From Geobacter sp. UBA1603 (lineage in GTDB: Bacteria; Desulfobacterota; Desulfuromonadia; Geobacterales; Pseudopelobacteraceae): a stretch of 15,602 nucleotides of DNA. Below, one piece after another: positions 7,302 to 13,991 of this stretch; position 1 is the stretch's first letter; each line of letters starts with the position of its first letter. The stretch covers positions 255 through 15,856 of the forward strand of contig DCNF01000048.1 of assembly GCA_002322035.1 (NCBI GenBank), given 5' to 3'. The position numbers were made by a program, and so were the translations under genes. The notes under the pieces were generated by a model that was not told the DNA's origin, did not search any database, and saw nothing but the letters and a program-made list of their open reading frames with translations.

Positions 7302-8173
7302 TCACTGACCTTGAGCTGCTCTTGCCCGGCCAGATCCATGGTGGCAAGCGTGATCGCTATTCCGGCGATAATTAGGTCTTCACGCCCCTTTTCCAGGCCC
7401 GGTACGGCAAGCCGTTGAGACGGCGAGAGCGGCAGCAGACGTTCAAGAATCTGTTCGATCTCCGTACGGCTGATCACGGCATTATTCACCCTCCGGTAGT
7501 CATAATCAGACATCTCCATGCTGATTGCAGCCAGCGTGGTCGCTGTCCCGGCAGTTCCGACAAGGATTGCGGACTCACCGGGACGGCAGCCTTGCCGACA
7601 CAGTTCAGACTCGAGCTGTGACAGTTCCCTGGTGATCTTGTCTTTCATTGCTTCCAGACTCCCCTGCCCCTCGGTCAGCCTGACAACCCCAAGCGGCAGG
7701 CTTCTGACAAACTCTGCCACTCCTTTGCGGGCAAGTGTGTACTCGGTACTTCCACCCCCGACGTCAAAGACAAACAGTTCCTCTCCTGGACAGTCAAGAC
7801 CGGCCAGTACCCCGGCAAGGGTCAGCTCACCCTCGCAGATCCCATCAATTGCGTTCAGCTCAATGCCGGTCTCCCTGAAGACATGGTCAATAAACCGGGA
7901 GCCGTTGACAGCGTCTCGCACGGCGCTGGTTGCAACGGCACGAACCGATTCAACGCCACCAGCATCAGCAATCAGTACAGAAAAACGTTTCAGACAATCC
8001 AGACCTCGCTGCCAAGCTTCCGGCGAGAGCCCCTGTTGGCGGGAGAACCCTCCCCCCATACGCACCACGTCCCGTTGCAATGCGATCTGCTCAAAGCCAG
8101 ACTGTTTTTTGTCTGCGATCAAAAGTCTGGCCGTGTTTGTTCCGAAGTCAATGGCTGCTATACGAGTTTTCAC
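7259..8173 (-). CDS. Ppx/GppA-family phosphatase
   Basis: This 304-residue protein is one actin-like ASKHA-fold unit, the short form typical of single-domain Ppx/GppA enzymes. Family members hydrolyse inorganic polyphosphate or pppGpp. Visible motifs are AAIDFGTNTARLLIAD (phosphate loop 1), ATSAVRDAVNG, FVFDVGGGSTEYTLA (phosphate loop 2) and VGTAGTATTLAAI. The usual ISGxEEA catalytic segment reads IDGICEGEL, keeping one glutamate but with Cys and Gly at neighbouring sites. The start is taken as GTG at 8173: AAGGAG lies 9 bases upstream and the codon overlaps the upstream stop as GTGA. An upstream ATG at 8215 would add 14 residues not resembling the family. Which substrate it acts on cannot be told. 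Confidence 0.9.
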   Translation of the reverse strand: MKTRIAAIDFGTNTARLLIADKKQSGFEQIALQRDVVRMGGGFSRQQGLSPEAWQRGLDCLKRFSVLIADAGGVESVRAVATSAVRDAVNGSRFIDHVFRETGIELNAIDGICEGELTLAGVLAGLDCPGEELFVFDVGGGSTEYTLARKGVAEFVRSLPLGVVRLTEGQGSLEAMKDKITRELSQLESELCRQGCRPGESAILVGTAGTATTLAAISMEMSDYDYRRVNNAVISRTEIEQILERLLPLSPSQRLAVPGLEKGREDLIIAGIAITLATMDLAGQEQLKVSDYGLLEGLVVSGLF

Positions 8174-9831
8174 CTTTGTCGGCTCCTTCTGCCAGTTCCG
8201 GCAATATTCCAGCACAGATCGGCAATTCCGGCGAACGCCGTTACCATATCATTAAACAGTAACGCAGCGCCCGGCAGACAGACACCGCTGCCGATCCGCT
8301 CGAAATGCTCCTGGCGAATCCGAGCGATCACCTCTCTCACCCTCCTTTTTTCGCGATATAACTGTTCCGCAGGGAAAATTTCCGTTTCCTGGCAAAGAAT
8401 GCTCTCGGCAAGGCTGACCGACGATGCGACCGCTTCTGTCAATAACTTTACGTCAGCCATCGCCTCGTCCGAGAAAACGATTCCCTTCTCTTTGCGTTCA
8501 ATCGTAATGGAGAGAATATCTTCACAGCGGTCTCCGATGTGCTCTATGTCAGAAACCGTCTGAAAAAGCCCAGGGATGACAAATGACACTGCCGGACTGG
8601 CTGCGGCATTGGAAAGCGATGCCAGAAAACCGGTAATCTCATGGTTAAGTGAATCAAGCACCTGCTCATGCTGACTGATCGTATCAGCTCTTCTGGCATC
8701 ATAGTCGTGGAGGATTTCGCGCACGTCGGCATACATATAGACGGCAACAGTCATCATGCGGATTGTTTCCTTGCGCGCCTGCTCCACCGCCAGGGCCGGT
8801 GTCGTCAGGATCCGCTGATCCAGATACCCCGCACACGGTTGGGACGGAAGCGTCCCGCTCGAGTTCGTTCCGTGTTCGGATGGCTTGAATCTTCGGCCAA
8901 GTAAACCGCTTAAGGCCAAAAGCATGACAGCCATGCCGGCACTTGCCGCCGTAGAGAGCCAGGCGAGACTTGCAAAATCAGCAGCCCTGAAATAGCCGTG
9001 CGGCATGAGACGCGCTATAGCCAGCATCTGCTCTATTCCGGGCAGCATAACAAGCGACACCGCACAGGCCAGGAAAAACAGCGTGAGTGCAACACGGCGG
9101 GCAGCCATGGTTCCACCGACCGAGGCCAACAGACCGATCAGTGCCATACCGGCACATCCGCCCAGGACCATGGCTCCTGCAGATGACAGCGCCAGAGGCA
9201 CAGCCGCAAGCAGTGAATGGATAATGGCGATTGATGATCTGGCCGACTGGACCAGGAATGAGACCAGCGTGCCGAAGAGCAGCGCCGACCCGCCACCCTG
9301 CATGAGATACCTGTCAGCTATCATGGAGAGGGGATGGCTGTCAGCAAGCCGAAAGCCTTGCTCCAGAAGGTTTATCCCGAAAAACAACAGGCCTGCCCCC
9401 ATAATCAGTTCGCCAGCACTGGACAATTGGCGACGGTGGGCAAACAGTTTCAGGGAGATACCGGCCAGTATCAGGGGAGATGCGATCAGACTGTAGGGGA
9501 CAAACGGCAGGTGCAACAGAAAGGAACTGCCCAGCAGAACCCCGGCCAGCACGTTAAAGGCATGGAACGGGGTCAGGATCCCCCCATTAACCAGTGCCAA
9601 AACGGCAATCAGTGCGGCACTGCCCGACCCGAGCACCAGTGAGAGGATGGCGCCGGAGCAGGCCGATACAGCACGGTTCGTGGTCAAGAGCCTGCTGACG
9701 TCACGAATGCGTGCATCGGACAGGCCGCGAACCCCGCTGGACAAAAACCTCATCCCGCACAAAAACAGGCCGATGCCGCCAATCAGTCCTTCGATCAGGC
9801 TTGCGGGCATCAGGCGTACCTGATCCAGCAC
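8170..9831 (-). CDS. Divergent Na/Pi-cotransporter family protein with PhoU-like domain
   Basis: This inner-membrane protein of about 553 residues has two inverted Na/Pi-cotransporter repeats (about 10-150 and 160-310, roughly eight or nine hydrophobic segments, starting GLIGGIGLFLCGMRFLSSGV) and a C-terminal PhoU-like helical domain (about 345-545, with DIEHIGDRCEDIL). In this family each repeat usually carries a QSSSATT-type motif. Here the first reads GSGSAA (68-73) and the second QSARSS (195-200), so one glutamine and most serines are changed. The GANIGTT-like sites are also altered (AGVLLGSS, GGCAGMALIG). GTG at 9831 directly abuts the upstream stop; ATG at 9810 is an alternative with a weak AGG site. 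It may transport phosphate poorly or act as a PhoU-type sensor; both are inference. Confidence 0.82.
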   Translation of the reverse strand: MLDQVRLMPASLIEGLIGGIGLFLCGMRFLSSGVRGLSDARIRDVSRLLTTNRAVSACSGAILSLVLGSGSAALIAVLALVNGGILTPFHAFNVLAGVLLGSSFLLHLPFVPYSLIASPLILAGISLKLFAHRRQLSSAGELIMGAGLLFFGINLLEQGFRLADSHPLSMIADRYLMQGGGSALLFGTLVSFLVQSARSSIAIIHSLLAAVPLALSSAGAMVLGGCAGMALIGLLASVGGTMAARRVALTLFFLACAVSLVMLPGIEQMLAIARLMPHGYFRAADFASLAWLSTAASAGMAVMLLALSGLLGRRFKPSEHGTNSSGTLPSQPCAGYLDQRILTTPALAVEQARKETIRMMTVAVYMYADVREILHDYDARRADTISQHEQVLDSLNHEITGFLASLSNAAASPAVSFVIPGLFQTVSDIEHIGDRCEDILSITIERKEKGIVFSDEAMADVKLLTEAVASSVSLAESILCQETEIFPAEQLYREKRRVREVIARIRQEHFERIGSGVCLPGAALLFNDMVTAFAGIADLCWNIAGTGRRSRQR

Positions 9832-10479
9832 CTATTTGACAACGGTAAACGGGAACACGAACTCGGGAGGATTCGAGCGCGACGCCCCCTTCCTGAAGAT
9901 CAGGAGACGCACGGTCTGATGGGCGGACAGGTCAATCTTGAAGAACACCTGGCCCTCGATTTTCATGCCGGGGATAACAGGAGAAAGGGGAAGAGAGGCG
10001 GTGAAGAGGTCTTGAGGGTATAACTCATAATAATAGGGCAGAGATGAATTGGTCTTGTTGTAAAAACTGGTTTTCTGGAAATCCTCGAGATAATAGAAAC
10101 CAACGTAGGGATACGGCATCAGATAGTAGGAATCTTTCTTGAGCATATCCCTGACTTTTTCAGGGGTAAGCAGATTATACTGCAGTCCCTTTTCATCGGA
10201 AAGCACGAAAGAATCTTCAGTATAGGAAACTTCTGATGACGACCCATTGCTGATCGACACATGAAAGGCGCTAACCGTGCTGTCAAGGTTGTAGGCATTG
10301 ATCGTGGCAGATTCGGGGCGAATTGAGACAGAAATTCCGTTACGGGAAATTGTCAGTGTGCTGTCAGCGGCATTAACAGACCCGTTTTCAACCGCAACAG
10401 GGACAAGCCTGACCGAAGAACACCCGACCAGAACCAGCAGAACGGCCGACATGAGAACGCACAGCAGAGAATGTTTCAT
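9832..10479 (-). CDS. Lipoprotein of unknown function
   Basis: I do not recognise the family. The 215-residue protein starts MKHSLLCVLMSAVLLVLVGC with lipobox LVGC, so C20 would be lipidated. The body is predicted mostly beta (SVSIRPESATINAYNLDSTVSAFHVSISN) with a conserved-looking aromatic stretch (YYLMPYPYVGFYYLEDFQ and SLPYYYELYPQDLF) and an immunoglobulin-like beta-sandwich feel (VIPGMKIEGQVFFKI near the end). The ATG at 10479 has GAGG 8 bases upstream and gives the signal peptide directly; GTG codons further upstream have no comparable site. It sits between the secreted protein and the Na/Pi-family gene, whose GTG follows its stop with no gap. An outer-membrane or periplasmic structural role is a guess. 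Confidence 0.8.
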   Translation of the reverse strand: MKHSLLCVLMSAVLLVLVGCSSVRLVPVAVENGSVNAADSTLTISRNGISVSIRPESATINAYNLDSTVSAFHVSISNGSSSEVSYTEDSFVLSDEKGLQYNLLTPEKVRDMLKKDSYYLMPYPYVGFYYLEDFQKTSFYNKTNSSLPYYYELYPQDLFTASLPLSPVIPGMKIEGQVFFKIDLSAHQTVRLLIFRKGASRSNPPEFVFPFTVVK

Positions 10480-10500
10480 GGGTTTCACCTCGAGCACAGG

Positions 10501-10974
10501 CTATTCCGAATCCTGGCCCTTCTTTGCCGGTGCAACCGGCAGTTTTTCAAGACGCCTGATATCATCGGAAAAGACCGAGAACGTCAACGCCGGAGCCGGC
10601 CCACGCCCCTGGCCGGTCAGACGGGCTCCAATCCAGAGATCCAGATTGAGCCGGTGACGCTCCCGCAGATATTTTTCGATTTTTCCAGCCAGCGCATAGG
10701 CATTGACCACATCCTGTTCGCGGTCTGCCCTGCCGCTGTAACGGCATTCAAGCCGGACAATTTTTTCCTGTGACAAGGCACGAAGCTTAGGCACGATTCT
10801 GTCCACCTGACGATACATCCCCTGAATTCCTCCTGCAGTATTGAGGGGAATGACCGCAATCACTTTCGATCCGTCATCGGGTGCCATAACACCGCTGGCA
10901 GACATCGGCAGCACAGCACCCGAAATCAGCGCCAGTATGGCGAATGATACTATCATCCGAGTCATGGCGTTCAT
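10501..10974 (-). CDS. Small secreted protein, possible degenerate OmpA-C-like fold
   Basis: This 157-residue protein has an N-terminal signal peptide (MNAMTRMIVSFAILALISGAVLPMSASG, cleavage likely after about residue 27). The mature part runs strand-helix-strand-helix-strand: KVIAVIPLN, GIQGMYRQVDRIVPKLRAL, KIVRLECRYSG, REQDVVNAYALAGKIEKYLRE, LNLDLWIGARL. This order and the glycine/aspartate turn followed by a helix resemble the OmpA C-terminal peptidoglycan-binding fold of its upstream neighbour, but the diagnostic residues are missing. Its ATG overlaps the OmpA-family gene stop as ATGA, with AAGGA 6 bases upstream, so the two are translationally coupled. The tail is short and lysine-rich. 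No function can be assigned. Confidence 0.78.
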   Translation of the reverse strand: MNAMTRMIVSFAILALISGAVLPMSASGVMAPDDGSKVIAVIPLNTAGGIQGMYRQVDRIVPKLRALSQEKIVRLECRYSGRADREQDVVNAYALAGKIEKYLRERHRLNLDLWIGARLTGQGRGPAPALTFSVFSDDIRRLEKLPVAPAKKGQDSE

Positions 10975-12545
10975 GGCCCGTCCTTGGCAACCAGGAAAAG
11001 AATTTCGGTGCGCCGGTTCTTGCGGCGCCCCTCCACGGTCGCGTTATCAGCAATCGGAGTCGATTTTCCGAAACCCTTGATGAAAATCCTGGCCGGATCA
11101 ACCCCTTCACTGCTGATCAGGTATGTGGCAGCGGCAATGGCCCGCTTCAGCGAGAGATCCATGTTGTAGGGGATCGAGCCAATTCCGTCAGTATGGCCAT
11201 CAACCTTGAGGTAAAGCCATTTTTTATCTTTGCGGATCTGCTCGGCAACTTCGGAAAGCATTTTTCTGCCCTCCGGAGAAAGGGTCCACTGGTCGAAATC
11301 AAACGTAACATCCGGAAAGCGGAACTTGCGATAGACCGCCATTTTTTCAGGAAGGACGGCCGGCGGCGGAATTGTCACCTGACTACCTTTGACATCAACA
11401 CCATAGAGCGGGGTAATTCCCTTGATCCGGTTCATGGTATAATCAATGGCGCTTGCTTCACGATCCTGGGCTTTTTGCGGTTGAATCGAAATTTCCTCAT
11501 CACGGGCTTTCAGAGGCACCTCAACCGGGATAACCGGCGATGTCAGGTTTGAAGATGCCTGCTGCGGAGCAATGGTAATCTGCCCGTAAGGCTTGATCAG
11601 AACCTCTTCCCTGTCTGCATCGACCTCCACCTCAAGCTTGCTGGCCGGAGTCGACTGGGGAGCGGAGGCTTTCAGAAGCAGAGTTGAAATCGGTACGATT
11701 TTGAGTGGTTTGACTGGATCTTTCGGTTTAACCTCGGTCAGGCGGCGACCCACGGACGGGATCGGCTTGACATAGGTTCCCACTCCCTGACAGGAACTGA
11801 CACCAGCAACGATTCGCATGTCTGCGGCCCCGCTGCCGAAACCGGCACCGGCCGACGCATTCAGGGTAAGGTGGGGAGAAAGGTAGTACTGAACGCCTCC
11901 TGACAACTCCATAACCGCATTATGGGAGCCATCCCGTCTTGTGTTGCCGGTCAGTTCGCCCAGAAGCTTGAGCCGGGGGATGATCATATATTCGGCACCG
12001 GCACCGAAAACAATTTCATTATTCTGGTCGGCTCCGGGCACCGAACCAGGAAAGAGATATCCAGCGTAAATATGCAGGCCAAGCTTGTCTTTGGAGTACG
12101 AGGCGATCAGGCGGGAAGACACATCGGTTATACCGTCGACAGCTGTATTTTCAGAAACGCGGCGGTGGGCGATAAAATCGGCTGCCAGCTTGAACATCGA
12201 ATCGCGGCTGCCGAGAAAACGCAGCTTCGTACCGATGTCAAGGGTGCCTCGTCCGGAAAAATCCTCCTCACCATTAAAAAGAAGGTTCGGATAGGAACCG
12301 AACACTTCCCAGAAGGTACCGATTCCAAGTGTGATCGTTACCGGGACGATAATCGAGCTTTTTTGCGCACGGGTACTGTTCTCGCTGTAGTTTGACCAGG
12401 CACCGACACAGATGTTTCCGGCGTCGAGGGTATCAGCCGAGGGAACATTGATCAGGCCGGTCGAACCGGTCTGAGTTGGATTGGCACTGGCTACCCCGAA
12501 CGGCAGCATTACCAGCGCGACAATCAGAACAATAACGGTTTTCAT
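10971..12545 (-). CDS. OmpA-family outer-membrane protein
   Basis: This 524-residue protein has a Sec signal peptide (MKTVIVLIVALVMLPFGVASA, cleavage before NPTQT). An N-terminal beta-barrel-like region (about 22-255, with the TGLINVPSADTL opening and many alternating hydrophobic strands) is followed by a Pro/Lys-rich linker (about 260-395). The C-terminal OmpA domain (about 400-520) carries the peptidoglycan-binding hallmarks FDFDQWTLSPEG, GHTDGIGSIPYN, LSLKRAIAAATYL and RRKNRRTEI. It is expected to span the outer membrane and hold the peptidoglycan. ATG at 12545 is chosen over a TTG 11 codons upstream because it begins the signal peptide. No clear ribosome binding site precedes it. It heads a five-gene minus-strand set with the secreted protein, lipoprotein, Na/Pi-family and Ppx/GppA genes. 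Confidence 0.9.
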   Translation of the reverse strand: MKTVIVLIVALVMLPFGVASANPTQTGSTGLINVPSADTLDAGNICVGAWSNYSENSTRAQKSSIIVPVTITLGIGTFWEVFGSYPNLLFNGEEDFSGRGTLDIGTKLRFLGSRDSMFKLAADFIAHRRVSENTAVDGITDVSSRLIASYSKDKLGLHIYAGYLFPGSVPGADQNNEIVFGAGAEYMIIPRLKLLGELTGNTRRDGSHNAVMELSGGVQYYLSPHLTLNASAGAGFGSGAADMRIVAGVSSCQGVGTYVKPIPSVGRRLTEVKPKDPVKPLKIVPISTLLLKASAPQSTPASKLEVEVDADREEVLIKPYGQITIAPQQASSNLTSPVIPVEVPLKARDEEISIQPQKAQDREASAIDYTMNRIKGITPLYGVDVKGSQVTIPPPAVLPEKMAVYRKFRFPDVTFDFDQWTLSPEGRKMLSEVAEQIRKDKKWLYLKVDGHTDGIGSIPYNMDLSLKRAIAAATYLISSEGVDPARIFIKGFGKSTPIADNATVEGRRKNRRTEILFLVAKDGP

Positions 12546-12595
12546 ATCTGAAATGGACAGATGCGCCCTTTCCTGCAATTGAGTGACTTTCAGAT
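12546..12595 (-). repeat. Inverted repeat abutting the ompA-family start codon
   Basis: Perfect 8-base arms, ATCTGAAA at 12546-12553 and TTTCAGAT at 12588-12595, are separated by 34 bases. In the mRNA the downstream arm ends directly at the ATG, where a Shine-Dalgarno sequence would be expected but is not seen. The pairing could fold over the translation start or be an operator. An 8-base match across a loop this long may also be chance. Confidence 0.35.
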
Positions 12596-12609
12596 CACGT
12601 CCAGAGAAA

Positions 12610-12885
12610 TTAGCCGAGCACGCGTTCCTTCAATTCTTTGCCGACCTTGAAGAATGGGAGCTTCTTGGGGCGTACGGTTATCTGCTCACCGGTTTTGGGG
12701 TTGCGCCCCTTATAGGATCCGTACTCCTTAATCACAAAACTGCCGAGACCGCGGATTTCGATGCGGTCACCGGCCACCATCGCTTCAGACAACGCGGCAA
12801 AGATCATATTGACAATGTCTTCCGCGCGCTTGTTTGAGATATCTTTTTTCAGCGACAGTTGCTCAATCAACTCCGATTTGTTCAT
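12610..12885 (-). CDS. IHF/HU-family DNA-binding protein, IHF-beta-like
   Basis: This 91-residue protein covers the whole HU/IHF fold: N-terminal helices (MNKSELIEQLSLKKDISNKRAEDIVNMI), the DRIEIRGLGSFVIKEY saddle and the DNA-binding arm with GRNPKTGEQ. The opening MNKSELIEQL and ERIEIRG-like segment resemble IHF beta more than typical HU, so it may be IhfB. It bends DNA in the nucleoid and helps assemble regulatory complexes, including sigma54 promoters. The ATG has a near-perfect AAGGAGG 5 bases upstream. An upstream ATG at 12909 would add 8 residues without a ribosome binding site. It lies 61 bases after the TPR gene and may have its own promoter. HU versus IHF assignment is not certain. 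Confidence 0.92.
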   Translation of the reverse strand: MNKSELIEQLSLKKDISNKRAEDIVNMIFAALSEAMVAGDRIEIRGLGSFVIKEYGSYKGRNPKTGEQITVRPKKLPFFKVGKELKERVLG

Positions 12886-12946
12886 GACACCCTCCTTACT
12901 ATATGACAAAAACCGCTATAAAATCAAAAAATATGCCAGGCAGCTA

Positions 12947-13975
12947 TCAATGTTTACACCCGGCAAGGTAACGCTTGCGAATCTGCTCGGCGTCAACAGG
13001 TCTACCGGTGTGAAGGAACAGGTCGTGCAAACGCTCAGCACCAGTTTTCATCGCTGGTGTATCAAGCAGCCGTGCATATGCTGCAATAGCCTGGTCATAC
13101 GCGCCTGAATGGGCCCACACATCACCACGAAGGACAAGCGACTGATTCAGGAGCATTGCCTCAGCAATCATGGTGTCCAGCTGACTGGCTGCCTCATCAA
13201 ATCGCTCCTGCTCCATCAGCAGCAACGACAGACCAAGACGTGCCAGAGAATTTAAAGGGGCCAGCGAACAGGCTTCACGGATGTACTTTTCGGCGACCTC
13301 AACCTGACCGGTACGGTAGAGGATCATACCTTTTTCATAAAGAAGGATATCACGGCATCCCAGATCCGGCACTGTTTCGAGAAGCTTCAGAGCCTTCTCA
13401 TGCTCTCCATCGGCCTCAGCGATGTAAGCATATGCAAATTCCTCTCCTAAATTGACATAGCGTTCATACATTTCCGACGGTAACTGGTGGATCAACAGGT
13501 CATAATATTCGAGTGGCGGCATATCACCCCTGTCAGCATCAGCATCCCCTTCGCTGCCAGACATACTTCCGGCACAGGAAGAACAGGATGAAACTGACTG
13601 TAATACTTCTGGATCATTGGCAATTTCAGCAAGCTGCCTGATCTGGTAATCCGCCTTTTCCCGTACCACCAGATCATCAGTCAGCGATTTTGCAAGCTCG
13701 AGATGTTCAAAGGCCTTGTCAGAATTGCCACGGACAGCCGCAGCAGAGGCCTCTTCGATGTTAAGGAGCGCAAGGGAGCGGTTTGCGTCGGAAATCCGTT
13801 CAGAAAGCACCCTGGCCGTCCGATCATCTGCATCGCCCCGAACCCGACAGCCTGCCAACCCTTTATCATAGGCCTGGCGGGCTTCAAAGTAACGCCCCTG
13901 GCCATTGAGGCGATCACCCTCCTCAAGATATTTTTCCGGAGCAGGTGAAGAGAACAGGCTGCTTAAGAAACCCAT
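12947..13975 (-). CDS. Cytosolic TPR-repeat protein with CxxC linker
   Basis: This 342-residue protein has no signal peptide. It contains two groups of TPR-like helix pairs (about 14-120 and 195-335: GQGRYFEARQAYDKGL, GEHEKALKLLETVP, GQVEVAEKYIREACSLAP, ERFDEAASQLDTMIAE, GAYDQAIAAYARLLDTP). These are split by a low-complexity acidic linker with SSCSSCAGS (C131 and C134). TPR arrays bind partner proteins. The CxxC could bind metal or form a disulfide; that is inference. The ATG at 13975 has AAGGAGG 8 bases upstream. The frame is open 50 codons further upstream inside the methyltransferase gene, but that stretch lacks family features. It starts 16 bases after the RlmD-like gene, so both are probably in one operon. 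I do not recognise a named family. Confidence 0.85.
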   Translation of the reverse strand: MGFLSSLFSSPAPEKYLEEGDRLNGQGRYFEARQAYDKGLAGCRVRGDADDRTARVLSERISDANRSLALLNIEEASAAAVRGNSDKAFEHLELAKSLTDDLVVREKADYQIRQLAEIANDPEVLQSVSSCSSCAGSMSGSEGDADADRGDMPPLEYYDLLIHQLPSEMYERYVNLGEEFAYAYIAEADGEHEKALKLLETVPDLGCRDILLYEKGMILYRTGQVEVAEKYIREACSLAPLNSLARLGLSLLLMEQERFDEAASQLDTMIAEAMLLNQSLVLRGDVWAHSGAYDQAIAAYARLLDTPAMKTGAERLHDLFLHTGRPVDAEQIRKRYLAGCKH

Positions 13976-13991
13976 CAGACAAACCTCCTTT

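Noticed and set aside
7518..8255. Long open frame on the plus strand (245 codons)
   Set aside because: It is antisense to the Ppx/GppA gene, low in recognisable motifs and rich in Ser/Pro/Arg, as expected of a shadow frame.
10944..11552. Long open frame on the plus strand (202 codons)
   Set aside because: It is antisense to the OmpA-domain coding region, with no domain and no ribosome binding site.
12892..12921. Sigma70-type promoter on the minus strand (TTGATT, 18 bases, TATAGT) before the IHF/HU gene
   Set aside because: It would start transcription inside the ribosome binding site, leaving too short a leader for the strong AAGGAGG to be used.
12923..12938. Sigma54-like promoter on the minus strand upstream of the IHF/HU gene (TGGCAT-N5-TTGAT)
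   Set aside because: The spacing between the GG and the -12 element fits, but the invariant GC at -12 reads GA, so it falls short of a credible site.
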